A DNA stretch of 64,000 nucleotides from Aphanomyces cochlioides (GCA_019828595.1 JAHQRK010000004.1:1488001-1552000); one strand, 5' to 3'; shown: positions 41,144-53,298, counted from the stretch's first letter. Translations and numbers: made by a program. The notes: generated from the letters alone by a model not told the origin.

Positions 41144-42249
41144 ATGCGTTCTTCTAAGTTCTCATCCCGCGACGTCCTCCCTACGCCTCGTCGCTCCTCG
41201 GACTCGATGTCATTGGGTAAATTTCCATTTATCGAAGGGGTAACGTGGATCCCGAACCGACCGCCGATGGAACTCGCGCAACATCTTGTCGGCCATGTAC
41301 GTCGGTCGAGAGAGCAGCAAGCGTTGACAACCGTGGCTAGATAGCTCCCTTGGCTGTGTTTCTCGTCGTGGCAGTATGGATGGGCTCTTTTATGACCGCT
41401 TACACCGTGGAGGCGGATGGAACGATCATCGAGCGATCCATGGCGGGCTTTTCATGGAGCAACAAGAACGACTTGGTGTTCAATTGGCATCCGACACTCA
41501 TGGTCTTTGGCTTCATCTTTTGCTCGTCTCAAGGTCCATCAACCTCACATGCCTCGAGGAATCTCACCACTGTTGTCTGGCTAGCCATTCTGGTCTTTGT
41601 GTCGAAACCATTCGAGCACGACAGCAACAAGCTCGTGCACGTTGCATGCCACTCCCTCTCGATTCTCTCCGTAGCTGTCGGCACCATTGCCATCTTTCGA
41701 TACCACAACGAGCACGGCTTTAGCAACTTGCACAGCGTCCACAGTTGGGTCGGACTCACGACACTCATCGTCTTTGCATTGCAGGTATGCTCCTCCGACT
41801 GTCCTCCATGCTGACATGCGCTCGATGGCGTAGTACGTCTTTGGCTTTGTCGTCTACTTCAAACCTGGCGCTGCAGTTCTCTTCCGCAAAGCCTCGATGC
41901 CATATCACATTGGACTTGGCCTTGGGATCCTGGCGTTAATCGCCATGACTTGCGGTAAGCCTCTCGCATCTACTGCTTGTTTCACGCCGTCTCGTCGGTA
42001 GTTTCCGGCATCTTGGAGCAACTGTCGTTCAATGCAAGTTGCGACCTCACCGGCACTTTGAACGGTCAGCGAGTTGAAAGCTTCATGGCATTGGACTGCG
42101 TCGTGGGCAGCGTGGCGGCATTGCTCATTGCTCTACTCTCCATCGCGCTTGTTGTCGTTGTTTGGGTCTCCAAGCATCGTGTGGATGACGTGGCAGCTCC
42201 AGATGCCAAGGAGCATCTTCTCAAGGCAAATGGAAAGATGGCATGTTGA
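41144..42249 (+). CDS. Cytochrome b561 family protein, copy 1
   Basis: Five exons (41144-41296, 41341-41533, 41585-41784, 41834-41954, 42002-42249), 304 residues. Six membrane segments with the His ligands expected for two hemes: VFNWHP, VHVACHS, LHSVHSWVG and MPYHIGLG. The family passes electrons across membranes, usually from ascorbate to ferric iron or monodehydroascorbate. The N-terminal 50 residues precede the first membrane segment (LAVFLVVAVWMGSF). Exons 2, 3 and 4 have the same lengths (193, 200, 121 bp) as those of copy 2, 500 bp downstream. Confidence 0.93.
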
Positions 42250-42754
42250 TCGATATAACCCCTACCCCCCTTTAACCCCTCTGACCACACTAACCACCTC
42301 AGCCCTTTGGACTCTAAACCCCTATTCGAAAAAACATTGACAACCTCGAGTATGTCCTTAAATCGAGGGAATATATCCGTCATAGAGCACAACTCAATGG
42401 TTAAGAGTCATTAAAGTCAGGTACATTCGATATCTATACGGATAACCTCTTTATCCGGATGAAATTGTAGTGGCTACAGCTCTGCTCAAGCCGCACATGA
42501 GTGAATCACCACCTCACGTGATTGTCCTCGGCAAATAGCGCATCTTCCGACACTCCAATGCAGCTCTGCGCGGCATCAAGATGGCCGTCGTCATGATCTT
42601 TTGTTCTTTCCGGCATGGTCACAAAGCGCGCCAAAATCAAAATGAAAACCTGTGATATTGAAATATATCCGGATAATATTGTATAATTTGATACAGAATT
42701 CCGGATAATTCACGCCGTTGAAGCTTTTGAACATTGTTGCGATCTGGCGCCAAG
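42250..42754. promoter_or_regulatory. Spacer between the two b561 genes with ATCCGGAT motifs
   Basis: Contains TATACGGATAAC (42436-42446), TTTATCCGGATG (42450-42461), ATATCCGGATAAT (42663-42677) and AATTCCGGATAATT (42697-42710), all upstream of the start of copy 2 at 42755. It also holds a C-rich tract (42258-42300). No gene. Confidence 0.45.
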
Positions 42755-43741
42755 ATGGAGACGTTCCTGCGTGTGATGAGCTGTGTACGTGCTCCCTCGA
42801 TGATCTTCCGCGATCTAATATGCTTAGATCTTGTCTGTTGTGGTATTTTGTCTCGTGCTGGTGTGGATGAGCGCGGTTGTGACATCCTACTCGAAGCAAT
42901 CCGATGGAACTGTGACGACCAAAGATCTCTCGGGATTCTCCTGGACCACAAATGACCCACGCGTCTTCAATTGGCATCCTGTTCTCATGACGTTTGGGTT
43001 AGTATTCTGCACGTCGCAAGGTACACACCAGCAGCTTCTTCGAAGTATCATGACGAAGGATGTAGCAATTCTCGTGTTTGAATCCAAACCGTTCACCCAT
43101 CGCACCAACAAGTTGATCCACGCCGCGTGCCACACACTCACACTCGCATCCGTCATTATTGGCACTGTTGCGGTCTTTCGATTCCACAACGAACACAATA
43201 TCCGCAACTTGTATAGCTTGCACAGTTGGCTTGGAATTTCAACGCTTGTTCTGTTCGCTATGCAGGTAGCACATCTACTCACGTTGGTGTTCTCCCGATG
43301 ATCTACCTTGATTCTAGTACATGTTTGGCTTTCTCGTCTACTTATACCCAGGCGTTGGAGCTAAATTGCGCTTGCAAGTGCTGCCAAATCACATTGCTTT
43401 TGGCATCGGGCTCGTTGCCATCGTTGGGATGACAGCAGGTCTGCACTCCTTTGATCGTGTACGAACTTGTAAGCTGTCTAGTGGCCGGAATCATGGAGAA
43501 GCTCGCTTTCAACGGAAGCTGCAACGTCAATGGCGTGCTGCATGGCAAGAGCGTCCAAGGTTATCTGGCACCTGGCTGTGCACTGGCCAACACTGCAGGC
43601 TTGTTGCTTCTGCTGCTGGTCGTGGCGCTCACTAGCACTGTTTGGTTCACCAAGCACGCAAGAAGCGACGGAAACCCACTGCACAACGTCAGTGAAGACT
43701 CAGCGACGGACGAAGAGCCGTTGATTTCGAGACATTTCTAA
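42755..43741 (+). CDS. Cytochrome b561 family protein, copy 2
   Basis: Five exons (42755-42784, 42828-43020, 43066-43265, 43318-43438, 43482-43741), 267 residues, a tandem paralogue of copy 1. The His ligands are in VFNWHPV, IHAACHT, LHSWLG (with SLHSW) and NHIAFGIG. Both copies end in a short cytosolic tail after the sixth membrane segment, this one acidic (EDSATDEEPLISRHF). The stop codon TAA (43739-43741) overlaps the stop of the convergent kinesin gene. Confidence 0.93.
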
Positions 43742-46700
43742 GCCAAGTCGAGTTCAAAGACTGAGCTAAGTGGATCCATCACATTGGCATCTTTCTTGGC
43801 CTTGATATGGTGGATGGGACTCTGTGCTTGGTTGCACGACTTGCTCGAGTGTGGCTTGACGATCGTGCGATTGTTTCGCTTGAGCGACATCAAACTCAAC
43901 GGCTCAGACGGCACTGCGCCCGTGAACGAGGATGCACGGAGCAGCGACGCCGCCGACGACGACGACGATTCCTTGTCCGTGGTGGTCGTTTGATTGTTGG
44001 ACCTGGGGCTATGGCTTGACACGCGCTGCCAGATCATCTTGTAGTACTCGACTTCCTTGACCAAGTTGTCCTGACGTTCCTAGCCATGGTCATCATCCCA
44101 GAAGAAACACACGAAGGGATGCATCCTACTTGGCTCAGTCGCACTTGTTCCTTGTAGAGCGCTTGGTACTCTTGGATCGTCTTCTGAAGTCCAGCGGCAT
44201 TGTCATCGTTCTTGGCGACCGCTTCCGCGAGCGCGTGGCATTTTGCCTGGAGCGTCTTGATCGTCTCGGCATGCTGGTGCTCCTCAAACTAGTCGCGTTA
44301 GGACGGTGGTCGTGACGCGCGTCGACTCACTCGTTGCCGCTCGTTCTCGAGCTTGAGCTGTGTCATTTGCGCGACGAGCTCATACGGCTCGCGGTCAAGA
44401 ATAGATTTCGTGTACTCGGTCACGTAATGGACGTGGAGCTTCATCTCGACGAGTCGCCTTGATAACGTTTCAATGTGCTGCATCGCGCCGTCGCCGTTTC
44501 CGCCGCCAACGCCGCCTTGATCCATCTATGCAAGACAAGAGTCAACAGACAAGTCGGCGCGTTACGCTAGCTTAGCGCGAGCTCAAGACTCGACGCGACA
44601 AACACGACAACTAGAGCGCATACTAGACTACACACCTCATGGACGACCACGCCGAGACTCCGCGATGGTTTCGGCTGTCTGTCTTCCAAGAGCGCCTCTA
44701 GCTCTTGATTCCGGTCACTCAAGGCGGTGTTTTGTGCACAAATCGTGCGGTTGATCTCCTTGAGCGCATCGACTTCCGACTGATGCGTCGTCATGGAACC
44801 CTCTAGTTCGGCCGCACGTGCACTGAAGATGGAATTTTGAGCCGTCAAGACGACGTTGACTTGTCGGAGCGCGTTGTTTTCCGCGCGGCATCGCTGCAAC
44901 TAGCTCAACGCGTGAGCTCCACGAGTTGGCCATGCTTACTTCATCCGTCGCGCGGTCTAGCTTTGTGCGGAGATCCTCCGACGGCGATGGCTCGGCAAAC
45001 AGCAGCGACGTCAATGCTACAGATACAGAAAAAACGCAGTTAGAACTTCCCAGCATCGACATGGCGTACTTCGCGTGAGGCCGCTTCTCGTCGGAGTAGA
45101 CGCAGCCATCGTCTGTGTCTCCTTGGACTCTCGGGCCACCTCGACACGTTTGTCGACTGGAGTCTCTGCATCCTGATGAGAAGCGCGGTTGCTCGGCCGC
45201 TCAGTCATGGCCGCACGAGTCTCAGGAGCGACGAGAGTTTCAACGTCCCCAGAGGACCACTGATGGACACCAACGCCGTCTTGAGCGTCGTGGACGGAGC
45301 TTGGAAACTCGTCCGTTTGACAAGACGTTTCCTCATGGCAGCCGAGAGCTTGATGCTCCAAGGACTCTTTGGCTTGCGACGCTTGGACAAGCGCAGCTTT
45401 GAGCTCGTTCTGCGTCTGTGTAAACTGAAGGAGCAGGTTTTGATACAGCTGCCGAGAAAAGAGCTGAGCGTCGTCGCGATCGACGACGGTTGTTGTACCT
45501 GCTGGTAGTCGCACATGGCGGCATCTTTATGCTGCGTCGGGTCGTTTTTGATTTCCTTGGCGCGCATGCCAAAGCGCAGCGTCGAGATCGTTTCCGCGAC
45601 ATTCTACGCCGTCGGTCGGGGGTGAAAAGACAATGGGATGTACATAAGTGCTCGACGAGACGGTGACGATCAAGCAAGTCTTGGCATGGCCGCCGAGAGA
45701 GTCTTGCAAGATGCGCGTGAGCTTGGAATCCCGGAATGGAATGTGTTTCTTCTCGTCCACGAGCGCTTTGATCACATTACTTAGCGCCGAGAGCGACTTG
45801 TTGATGGCTTTCGCTTCGTTGAGCGTTTTCCCCGTCGCGAGCGTCTTGTTGACCATCTCGGACCCTGCCAAGTCGACGATATACATGGTCGCGCGCTTCT
45901 CCGAGCCGGCGACGACGTCCTGCTGGACCATTTGGATCATCAGCACCGTGTGGCTACGACTCGAGTCCTATCACAAGATGAGAAACGTCGAGCAGCTTGA
46001 TTCGCATACGTTGTTCATGCGCGTGGACCCGACAACGCGATTCGTATTCCCGCGTTCGACGAGTTTGAGCATTTGATCCTGCATCGACAGTCAAGTTCCA
46101 GGATGACGCGCACGCGCAAACCTTGGTCGGCGCACGGACGGCCAGCAAGTCGTCGACGTAGACGCCCTTGTCGGTATTCTCGCGGACTTTCAAGTTTTTA
46201 CTCGCGGGGTGGAGTAAATCGTTGATTTGTTCCATGTAGATCTCCATGAAGGACGCAGAAAGGTCAAAGCTCACTTGGTCCGATTGCTGCTCTGCAATAT
46301 GTCGGTAGAGATCATGCACGAGGCGGCCGATGAGACCTTGCTACGCTCTCCGCCGTCAATTCCGCATATGATAAAAAATCGTATCTTACGTCTTCCGGCT
46401 TGCCGACGACGCCGTCTTTGGGGCCGTAGATCGTGTGCGTCTTGCCCGAGCCCGTCTGGCCGTATGCAAACACCGTGCTGGACGTGGGAAAAAAAAAGTC
46501 TCCGACATGGAATATCGACAGCATACCAATTGTATCCATCGAGGAAATCGACGACGAGCGGCTGGGCGGTCGCTTCGTACACTTGTTCTTGCGTCGCGTG
46601 GGGGGCAAAGACGCGGTCAAATGTGCATCTACCCATGCAGAGTGTGTTCGTCTTGGCATGTTGCCATACATACTTTAGATAATCGGTCGCAAAGCCTTCG

Positions 46701-46810
46701 TCGTGCGTGATTTCAATCGCTTTCCCATCCACGATCGTGACGCTACATAGCGCGTTCGTGAGCTCGCATGGCCGCGCGCGTTTTCGTGACGTACCATTCG
46801 TGGCCGCCAT
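43738..46810 (-). CDS. Kinesin motor protein
   Basis: Multi-exon gene; the motor is at the N-terminus. Spliced motifs are CTFDRVFAPHATQEQVYEAT, GYNCTVFAYGQTGSGKTHT (P-loop), MNNDSSRSH (switch I), IVDLAGSE (switch II), NKSLSALSNVI and HIPFRDSKLTRILQDSLGG, then the neck ETISTLRFGMRAKEIKN. The stalk follows (LFSRQLYQNLLLQFTQTQ, QASQAKESLEHQA, ...SCQTDE...), then further coiled-coil exons to 43738. Introns are 35-50 nt; one splits MNN from DSSRSH. ATP-driven microtubule transport is expected; the neck resembles N-terminal (kinesin-1/3-like) motors, but the subfamily is not certain. A second in-frame ATG lies at 46828. CCAAT-type words are at 46936. Confidence 0.92.
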
Positions 46811-47013
46811 GCTTTTTCTCATTCGCATTCTGAGGCCGAACACGACACGACACGTGGATGTGGCTCATTCTGCACTGATCGCTGCTGCTGCTGGTCTTGA
46901 CCTACAAGAGTTGAACTGGGTGGCGGTTACAAAAAGCTATAAAAATCAGCCAATCAAACGTTGAGAAACCGTCGTCGGGTTGTAAAAATTTGCATTTTCT
47001 CCGATCTTTAGAG

Positions 47014-49139
47014 CTATGGCACGGTCGGGACGAGCGGCGCTAGATGCGTCTGCCACATGTCGTTGGCTTCGAGACGGCCGCGGAGAATTGTTGGACCGAT
47101 GAGTTGACTCAATTGCTTGATGCATTCGACGGCGGCAAAGCGCGCCAAGCGAGCGGTGCCTACAAATGTAATTCGAACATGTGAGTCTGTTGTTCGAATT
47201 CTCACGGGAGGAGTACCTTGGACGGTCAACGCGAGCGGATCAAAGAAGAGCTCAATGTGACGCTTGAACAGTTTCTTCCCGAGTGCCGTACCCATTGCTG
47301 GCAACTCCTTCCATAGCGTTTCCTGTAGCACAGCCGTTTGTGGGAAATGGCGCAGAATCGCCACATCGGCAAGTGCCGCAAAGAGCTCGACGGCTGCCGC
47401 TTGCGTTTCGGGAATCGAGCACATTTCACGCACCAAGTAGATCGCGCCGTCCGAGTGTGCCCACTGCGCGTGACCGCCAGCAGGATCGTGGTCTGTGCAT
47501 AGATCGTGGTCGGTGCGTTTGAGATGGCGCGGTTCAAACGAGCAGCATGAAAAACGCTGTTTATTCATGTGCGCTTGCTCCGATTTGATCAGTGCGTCGT
47601 AAGCCGCTTGGGACATCGCGGGCTGGTCTTTTGCCTTGGCGAGAAAGGACTGCGCCAGCGCAATAATTTGTTTACGGAGGGCGTCGTCGGCTGGATACGC
47701 ACGGAGGCAATTGCCTAGCGCAATTGCGGCATCTTCACGGACCGACCAGACATCATCAGACAAGTGGATCGTCCACCACTTGATCTACAGTGCAGACGAT
47801 GAGATACCACGAAGACAATGCGATGAGCTACGTACAAGTCTGTCTCGAGAGCTCAAAGATTCATTTGGGAAAGCCAAGACGACTTGCGAAGATGCACCAC
47901 AAGCAGCATCACTCACTGTGAAGACATCGTCTTGGAGGCAAATCCGTGCCGCCGTAAGCAAATCTTGGACATGTGGTCGAATCTAGCCAAAGGATCAGTA
48001 CAATCATGCGCATGGATATGAACCTTTTCAGGATCCACACGGACAACCAACTCGCCAATGCAGATACAAGCAGCTTCCCGCACGAATGGATTGTCGGCGT
48101 CGGTAGCATCGACGTAGCAAGCGACGCATTCGGCTGCGTAGCGAGCGACAACATGACGGCCGTTCTCACCAACGACTTTGATCCAAGTATCGCGCGAGTA
48201 CGTCTTGACGCCGTCAGCCACGTAGTGGCGATTCAAACACATGCGAGGGACGAGTTTGGGGAAGTACAATTCGCGTTCGTCGGGTGTAGCATGGAGAAGA
48301 AACGAGCGCGTGGCTTGCGAAGCTGTTAGTCGTACTTCACTCCATGGATCTTGGAGCCCACGCACGAGGCAATCCGTGATCAAATGACCCAAAGAAGGAT
48401 GGGAGGTCCAATATTGCGCTGGCAAGACATTCTTGTGTAATTCATGGAGTGTTTCAAAGGCGACGTTGCGGACGTGGCGATTGCAGTGCTTGACACTTCG
48501 AACGACGATCGCATGGAAGAATGCATAATCATCAACTTCCAATGGCGCTACAAAGGCAGGACCAAGGCCATGCACCATGTACTTGAACGTGAGCAGACAG
48601 GTTTCGAGACTCTTGAAACCGGAAATGTCGTCAAGGCGATGGGGAGATGTTGGAGTCGATAAAGGGGATGCCAGTGGAATCGAGGTGTCAAAGTACGAAA
48701 AGTATTCTTCCTCATTGATCTCTTCAAATTCGGGGGATCGTGCAATGTTGCACTCGACGATTTCCATCAACTCGGCGCGGAATTCATCGTAGAGCGCTGG
48801 ACCTTGAACTGCACAAAGTGCTCCGAGTGTTTTACCGACGAGACGACGAATGCGTGGTTCAAGATGCTCCAAATTCGCATGGCAACGCTGAAGCACAAGA
48901 TTCAACATGTCGGTATGCCCCACAAGCGTCGATGCGTACGTTTGGGCAATAAGCAAGCCAACCGCCATGATATCCCATCTTGGTTTCTCCACCTCCGCGA
49001 GGAACTGAGGAATGCACGACACATAGACTTCTGGACATGGTTTGGTCAACAGATTTTGCGTTGTCTCGACTATCTCCGCGGGTACATTCTCCCGGCGGAG
49101 CAAGCTGCGCAGCGCGCTATCCACAGTCGAGAGTTCCAT
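47014..49139 (-). CDS. HEAT/ARM-repeat protein
   Basis: Start at MELSTVDSALRSLL (49139). Introns at 47983-48023 and 47785-47835, plus one near 47163-47217, give a protein of about 650 residues made of helical repeats: RIRRLVGKTLGALCAVQG, NRHVRNVAFETLHELHKN, DPWSEVRLTASQATRSFLLH, NPFVREAACICIGELVVRV and DVWSVREDAAIALGNCLRAY. The V-R-x-A and D-x-x-x-x-V-R patterns are those of HEAT repeats. A proline-containing acidic insert follows EEEYFSYFD. Likely a protein-binding scaffold; I cannot name an orthologue. The upstream region contains AGCCAATCAG (49174). Confidence 0.75.
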
Positions 49140-49206
49140 CTTGCGTTCTTTTTCGCAACTTGATGCTAGTTATTCAGCCAATCAGAATAAAATATTTAAT
49201 TATTAT

Positions 49207-49744
49207 TATTGTCGTTTGGGTCCAAAACTGGAAATTTGAGATGTTTTGAAAATGTTTCAATTAATTGACGCATACACTATTTAAAGTTTACTCAAACATT
49301 TTCTTATATTGCCCTCGACAGTGACCATTAAATAGTGTAATTTCAAACGTTTTAAATGTTTGAAAACATGTTCAAAACATTCAATTTCTTTTCACTTGAA
49401 ATTTGTATGCGTCAATTGTTGCGTCAATTTGCTTGTGTCAAAATTTATTCCGCACGACTCCAGTTTTTTATTAACACCACAATATTGTGTCTCTAGAAAG
49501 AAAACTGGAATCTTGCAAAGAAAATATCGACGCAGCCATTTTGACGCAAAAATGACGCAATACAAACTTCAAATGAAATGAAATTGAATGCTTCGAACAT
49601 GTTTTTCAAACATTTAAAACGTTTGAAATTACACTATTTAAAGTTCATGATCGAGAAGCGTAAACCTTAAATAGTGTATGCGTCAATTAATTGAAACATT
49701 TTCGAAACATCTCAAAACTCCAGTTTTGGACCCAAACGACAATA
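49207..49744. mobile_element. Fold-back MITE-like element, 538 bp
   Basis: The left arm begins TATTGTCGTTTGGGTCCAAA and the right arm ends with its reverse complement. Blocks such as TTTCAATTAATTGACGCATA, TTAAATAGTGTAATTTCAAA and AAAACATGTT recur in mirrored order through the element, so the two arms, about 260 bp each, form a near-complete palindrome centred near 49480. The arms differ at scattered positions. TA occurs at both outer edges, as a Tc1/mariner target duplication would. It has no coding capacity. Confidence 0.85.
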
Positions 49745-50204
49745 TCCAATCATATTTATTATTTGTAGCCAATCAAATAATTCAAAAATAGTTTTGTAGA
49801 AATTCCAATTCAATTCCAATTCGTTCGTATTTAACACAGTTTTCCATCCATAAAATTCATGCGTTCCAGGGTGCATTCCACCTCTCAATCACAAGAAAAG
49901 AATTGAACCGCAGTCTCTACTACTTAGCCTTGAAGACTCTTGAACTATATGGAGATAGTCTCAACGTCTTGGAAAGTTCATCAGACATCTTCATATTTTA
50001 AGCCAATGAGTAGTGTTTTGAATGTCATTATATATTCAATTACAAGTGTTTTATTTGTGTGATAGACACGCTGCCAAAATATTTTAGCCAATAAAAATGC
50101 ATCTCTGTAATTAAACTAACCAATCATAGTGCATTATTTAATTAATTATAGCCAATGAAATTATTTTAACATTGTCATCGGATCCACGCCACTCAAAATC
50201 CGAC
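49745..50204. promoter_or_regulatory. EF-Ts promoter spacer with CCAAT-type words
   Basis: AT-rich, without a gene. AGCCAATCAA (49768), AGCCAATGAG (50002), ACCAATCATAG (50119) and AGCCAATGAAAT (50152) recur. An imperfect tRNA-like stretch at 49888-49975 (minus) lacks a T stem and is not called. Confidence 0.4.
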
Positions 50205-51200
50205 ATGCTTCAACGCGCCGCATCTTTCGTGTCCCGCCACCGGGTTCTTCTGCAACAACCCGTGCGATGCATGAGTGCATACCAGCCTAACATTGAAGAC
50301 ATCAAGAAGCTCCGAGCTGCCTCGCAAGCGCCTATGAAAGATGTCAAGAAGGCTTTGGTGGAATCCGCAGGCGATTTTACTGCTGCCTACGAGTGGCTCC
50401 GCAAGAAAGGCATTGCTGCAGCCTCGGCTAAGGCTGGCCGCGTTGCTGCTGAAGGTCTCGTTGGCATCTTTGTCGATGCCGACAAGAAGCGTGGTGCGAT
50501 CGTCGAAATGAATAGTGAAACCGACTTTGTTGCTCGCAATGACCAATTCCAAGCACTTCTTGCAGATATCACGCGCACCGTGCAAAGCGAAGGCACCATT
50601 GTCGGCAACTACGACAATGCTGCTCTATCTGCGCTAACTCTCAATGGCCGCACTGTCGGCGACCACATTCCTGAATTGGTCGGTCGTGTCGGTGAAAACC
50701 TCGTGCTCCAACGCGGCACCACGGTCGCCGTGACCAATGGCGTCGTCTCACAATATGTTCACCGTGTGGCTTCGGCTGAACTCAACTTAGGCCAAGCGGG
50801 TTCCTTGGTTGGCCTTGAAGCCGACAAGCCTCTCTCCGATGCCGAACGCGCTGAATTGGAGACCGTGGGCAAGAAGCTCGCCATGCATGTCGTTGCTGCC
50901 AAGCCTCGTTTCCTGAGCCGCGAAACAGTGCCTGAAGATCGTGTTGCCGCTGAACGTGCATTCGTCTTGGAGCAAGTTGCCGAGCAAGCCAAGTCGAAGC
51001 CTGCGAACGTCGTCGAAAAGATGGTTGACGGCCGCATGAACAAGTTTTTCAGCGAAGTGACACTGACCGACCAATTGCACATGGTCGAGGAAGGCGCTCC
51101 CAAGGTTTCCGCCGTCTTGGAGAAGGCCGGCGCCAAGATCGGCGCCAAGATTTCCCTCACGGCGTTCCAGCGCTATGAAATTGGTGAAGAACAGCTATAG
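50205..51200 (+). CDS. TSFM: Mitochondrial translation elongation factor Ts
   Basis: Single exon, 331 residues from MLQRAASFVSRHR, a good mitochondrial presequence. EF-Ts recharges EF-Tu with GTP in organelle translation. The N-terminal UBA-like domain is IEDIKKLRAASQAPMKDVKK followed by ALVESAGDFTAAYEWLRKKG, and the EF-Tu contact is the classic MNSETDFVARND. The dimerisation core follows, ending NKFFSEVTLTDQ and SLTAFQRYEIGEE. Its length is close to mammalian TSFM. Confidence 0.95.
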   Translation: MLQRAASFVSRHRVLLQQPVRCMSAYQPNIEDIKKLRAASQAPMKDVKKALVESAGDFTAAYEWLRKKGIAAASAKAGRVAAEGLVGIFVDADKKRGAIVEMNSETDFVARNDQFQALLADITRTVQSEGTIVGNYDNAALSALTLNGRTVGDHIPELVGRVGENLVLQRGTTVAVTNGVVSQYVHRVASAELNLGQAGSLVGLEADKPLSDAERAELETVGKKLAMHVVAAKPRFLSRETVPEDRVAAERAFVLEQVAEQAKSKPANVVEKMVDGRMNKFFSEVTLTDQLHMVEEGAPKVSAVLEKAGAKIGAKISLTAFQRYEIGEEQL

Positions 51201-51268
51201 ACTTAATACACAGACGTCCATGTTCGTCCTCAACGAGTCGCGCGAAGTCCACTGAAGGAACGCTCGTA

Positions 51269-52477
51269 TTAATGTGGAAAGTATTGGGCATAGACCATGG
51301 CGACGATGGCGACAAGCACAACGGAGGCAATGATCAACGCACTCAATGGCGTGGTCAACTTGGAAGTCGTCGTGGCTGTAGCCGTCGATGCCACTTCCGC
51401 CTCCGAAGATGACGTCGTAGAGTTAGACGACTTGTCCAACTTGGCATACAATTGCTTTTCCTTGCGCTTTTGCTGTTCTCGCTTCTCCTTGACTAGCGGT
51501 ATGAGCTCGCGGATAGCTTTGTTGTTCGGATCAATCTCCAATGCTTCACGAATGTAACTCGACGCCTCGCTGCATTCTCCTTGCTGGTATGCCATTTGTG
51601 CAAGGCGGTACCATGCCTAGAAACAGCCAAATCAGCAAGAGAAATGCGTCGTTCCTATACCTTGATGTTCTTTGCGTCGACTTGGAGGACTTCTCGGCAC
51701 GACTCCTTTGCTTCTTTGTACTTGCCAAGCTTGCATTGCACATTCGCGACGTTGTTGCCGAGCGCGACGACCAATTCCTTGCAAGCGTTATTGGCGACAA
51801 AGTCCTCCTCAGTATCCCATTTCTCGAGCACTTTGAGTGCTTTCTTGTAGCAGTTGACAGCGTACGCGTAGTTCTTGATGCCAAACCATCGATTGCCGCT
51901 TTCTTTCTTCTTGTTTGCCTCGACAATCAGTTCTGCATTCGTCATTTCGTCGGGAATTTTGCGTTCCGCCACCCATTTGTCCAGTGTAATTATGAACTTG
52001 ATCGTGCCCTGCATTTGTTCGTCTTGCTACAGCGCCATTAGCTTGGTACATTTTTCTAGAGATGCATAAAAATACCTCGACTTCTTCGCCCACGTTGCCG
52101 TACGCAAAACGAGGCTCGCAATGCACTTCGACAACTTCGCCTTCGCGCATAACGCGACCCATAAGCTCCACAACTAAACAGAAAACCAATGAGACATTGA
52201 CACCAATCAATCCAACTACCAGCGTACGTCTCATTGTCGCCAATGCGGAAGGCTACCGTGGTCTCTTCCGATATTTTTGCGCCTGTTTCCAAGTTTTCGC
52301 TGCTGTAGGTAACGATCACTTCGTCGCCAAACTCTAGTAAACCACATAACGTGGGTAAGTTATACTCAAAACGAATATGTAGAGGGACACACCTGCTTTC
52401 TTTCCATCACTGTGCTTGAGCGTCTTCTTTCGAATCGCGCCCGTGCCCAAGACATCTTCAAACCCTTCCTCGACCAT
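51269..52477 (-). CDS. FKBP8-like tail-anchored prolyl isomerase with TPRs
   Basis: Five exons starting MVEEGFEDVLGTGAIRKK (52477). The FKBP domain is EFGDEVIVTYSSENLETG, ...TVAFRIGDNE, MGRVMREGEVVEVHC, EPRFAYGNVGEE. Then come TPRs (NRWFGIKNYAYAVNCYKKAL, NNVANVQCKLGKYKEAKESC, AWYRLAQMAYQQGECSEAS), a charged linker (KEKREQQKRKEKQL) and a C-terminal membrane segment (ALIIASVVLVAIVAMVY) with only YFPH-type residues after it. This is the layout of FKBP8/FKBP38, a mitochondrial/ER chaperone, and of plant FKBP42. Active-site aromatic residues are only partly kept. CCAAT words lie upstream at 52524. Confidence 0.88.
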
Positions 52478-52621
52478 GTTGCCTGCCGCTCTCGTTGTGA
52501 GGTTTGTTAAGTGAAATTTTTCATCCAATCAGAATCTATAATCTATCTTTTAATTTTTTTTACAAATGTCAAGCTATTTTATTTCTGGTCTCTATTTCAA
52601 AGTACTGTATACAAATTCCAA

Positions 52622-52985
52622 GAGCTAATCACTTCCCAAAGCATTGGACAAACTTGTGCTTCCTTCTTCTCCTGCTCCAGCAAGTTTATGTCTATCTTGG
52701 CCACGTCGAACTGTGTCCATGAACTCGTCAACACCATATTCATCGTCGAATTCGAAGTACATAATGGGCTCTAGAAATGGATAAATTTGATTGGCATACA
52801 AATTCCAAGTCAATCTTCCAATTCAACTTAGACCACCGCAAATGCTGTTGTGACGGTAAGCGTTTATCGAACGCACAAACAGGCTTTTCTACAACTTCGA
52901 GGGGATGTGCCGCTCGTTGTATGGCGTGTGTAAAGCTGGCATTCCGCGTGTGGTTGACCAGCTTGTAGCTTGAAGTGAAGTCCAC
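52622..52985 (-). CDS. Possible small gene, unresolved
   Basis: Minus-strand frames (MDFTSSYKLVNHTRN... upstream, and an acidic EFDDEYGVDEFMD stretch or an alternative frame with QFDVAKIDINLLEQEKKEA downstream) can be joined through an intron ending at a TTTCTAG acceptor near 52770. Two different joins are possible and no family helps to choose. The coding status is doubtful. Confidence 0.2.
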
Positions 52986-53045
52986 CCTTCACTTAAGTAC
53001 AGGTTGTCCTTTATAAAACGATTCGATATAAATTGTAAGAGGTTC

Positions 53046-53298
53046 TTATCGGATTCGAGAGGATTTTTTTATCTTGAAGAATGTAACGACCAACAGAACC
53101 ATGAGTTGAAAGAACACAAAAGCCAAGTTGCACACTGCTGCGTCTGGACGTGCCACCTTGCCGACTCCAGTGCTTCTGCCGCTCCGATTGCGCCGCTGTC
53201 TCTTCTTCCTCCAGTTCCGCCATCAAATTTGACAATTGCCCCAAGCTTCCTGCGTGCTTTGAGTTGATTTGTAAAGTATGCATGCCTCTAATGCGCAT
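53046..53298 (-). CDS. Small tail-anchored protein (candidate)
   Basis: ATG at 53298 opens MRIRGMHTLQINSKHAG and continues AELEEEETAAQSERQKHW; a short GT-AG intron of 31 nt then leads into CNLAFVFFQLMVLLVVTFF, a clear membrane segment, followed by KIKKSSRIR and a stop at 53046. The product would have about 70 residues, with an acidic head and single C-terminal anchor. The intron is shorter than most here, so confidence is moderate. It is divergent from the SAP30-like gene, 42 bp away. Confidence 0.4.

Noticed and set aside
49888..49975. tRNA-like stretch on the minus strand (GGTTCAATTC and a possible anticodon loop)
   Set aside because: The bases around the T loop cannot form a stem and no acceptor stem is found.
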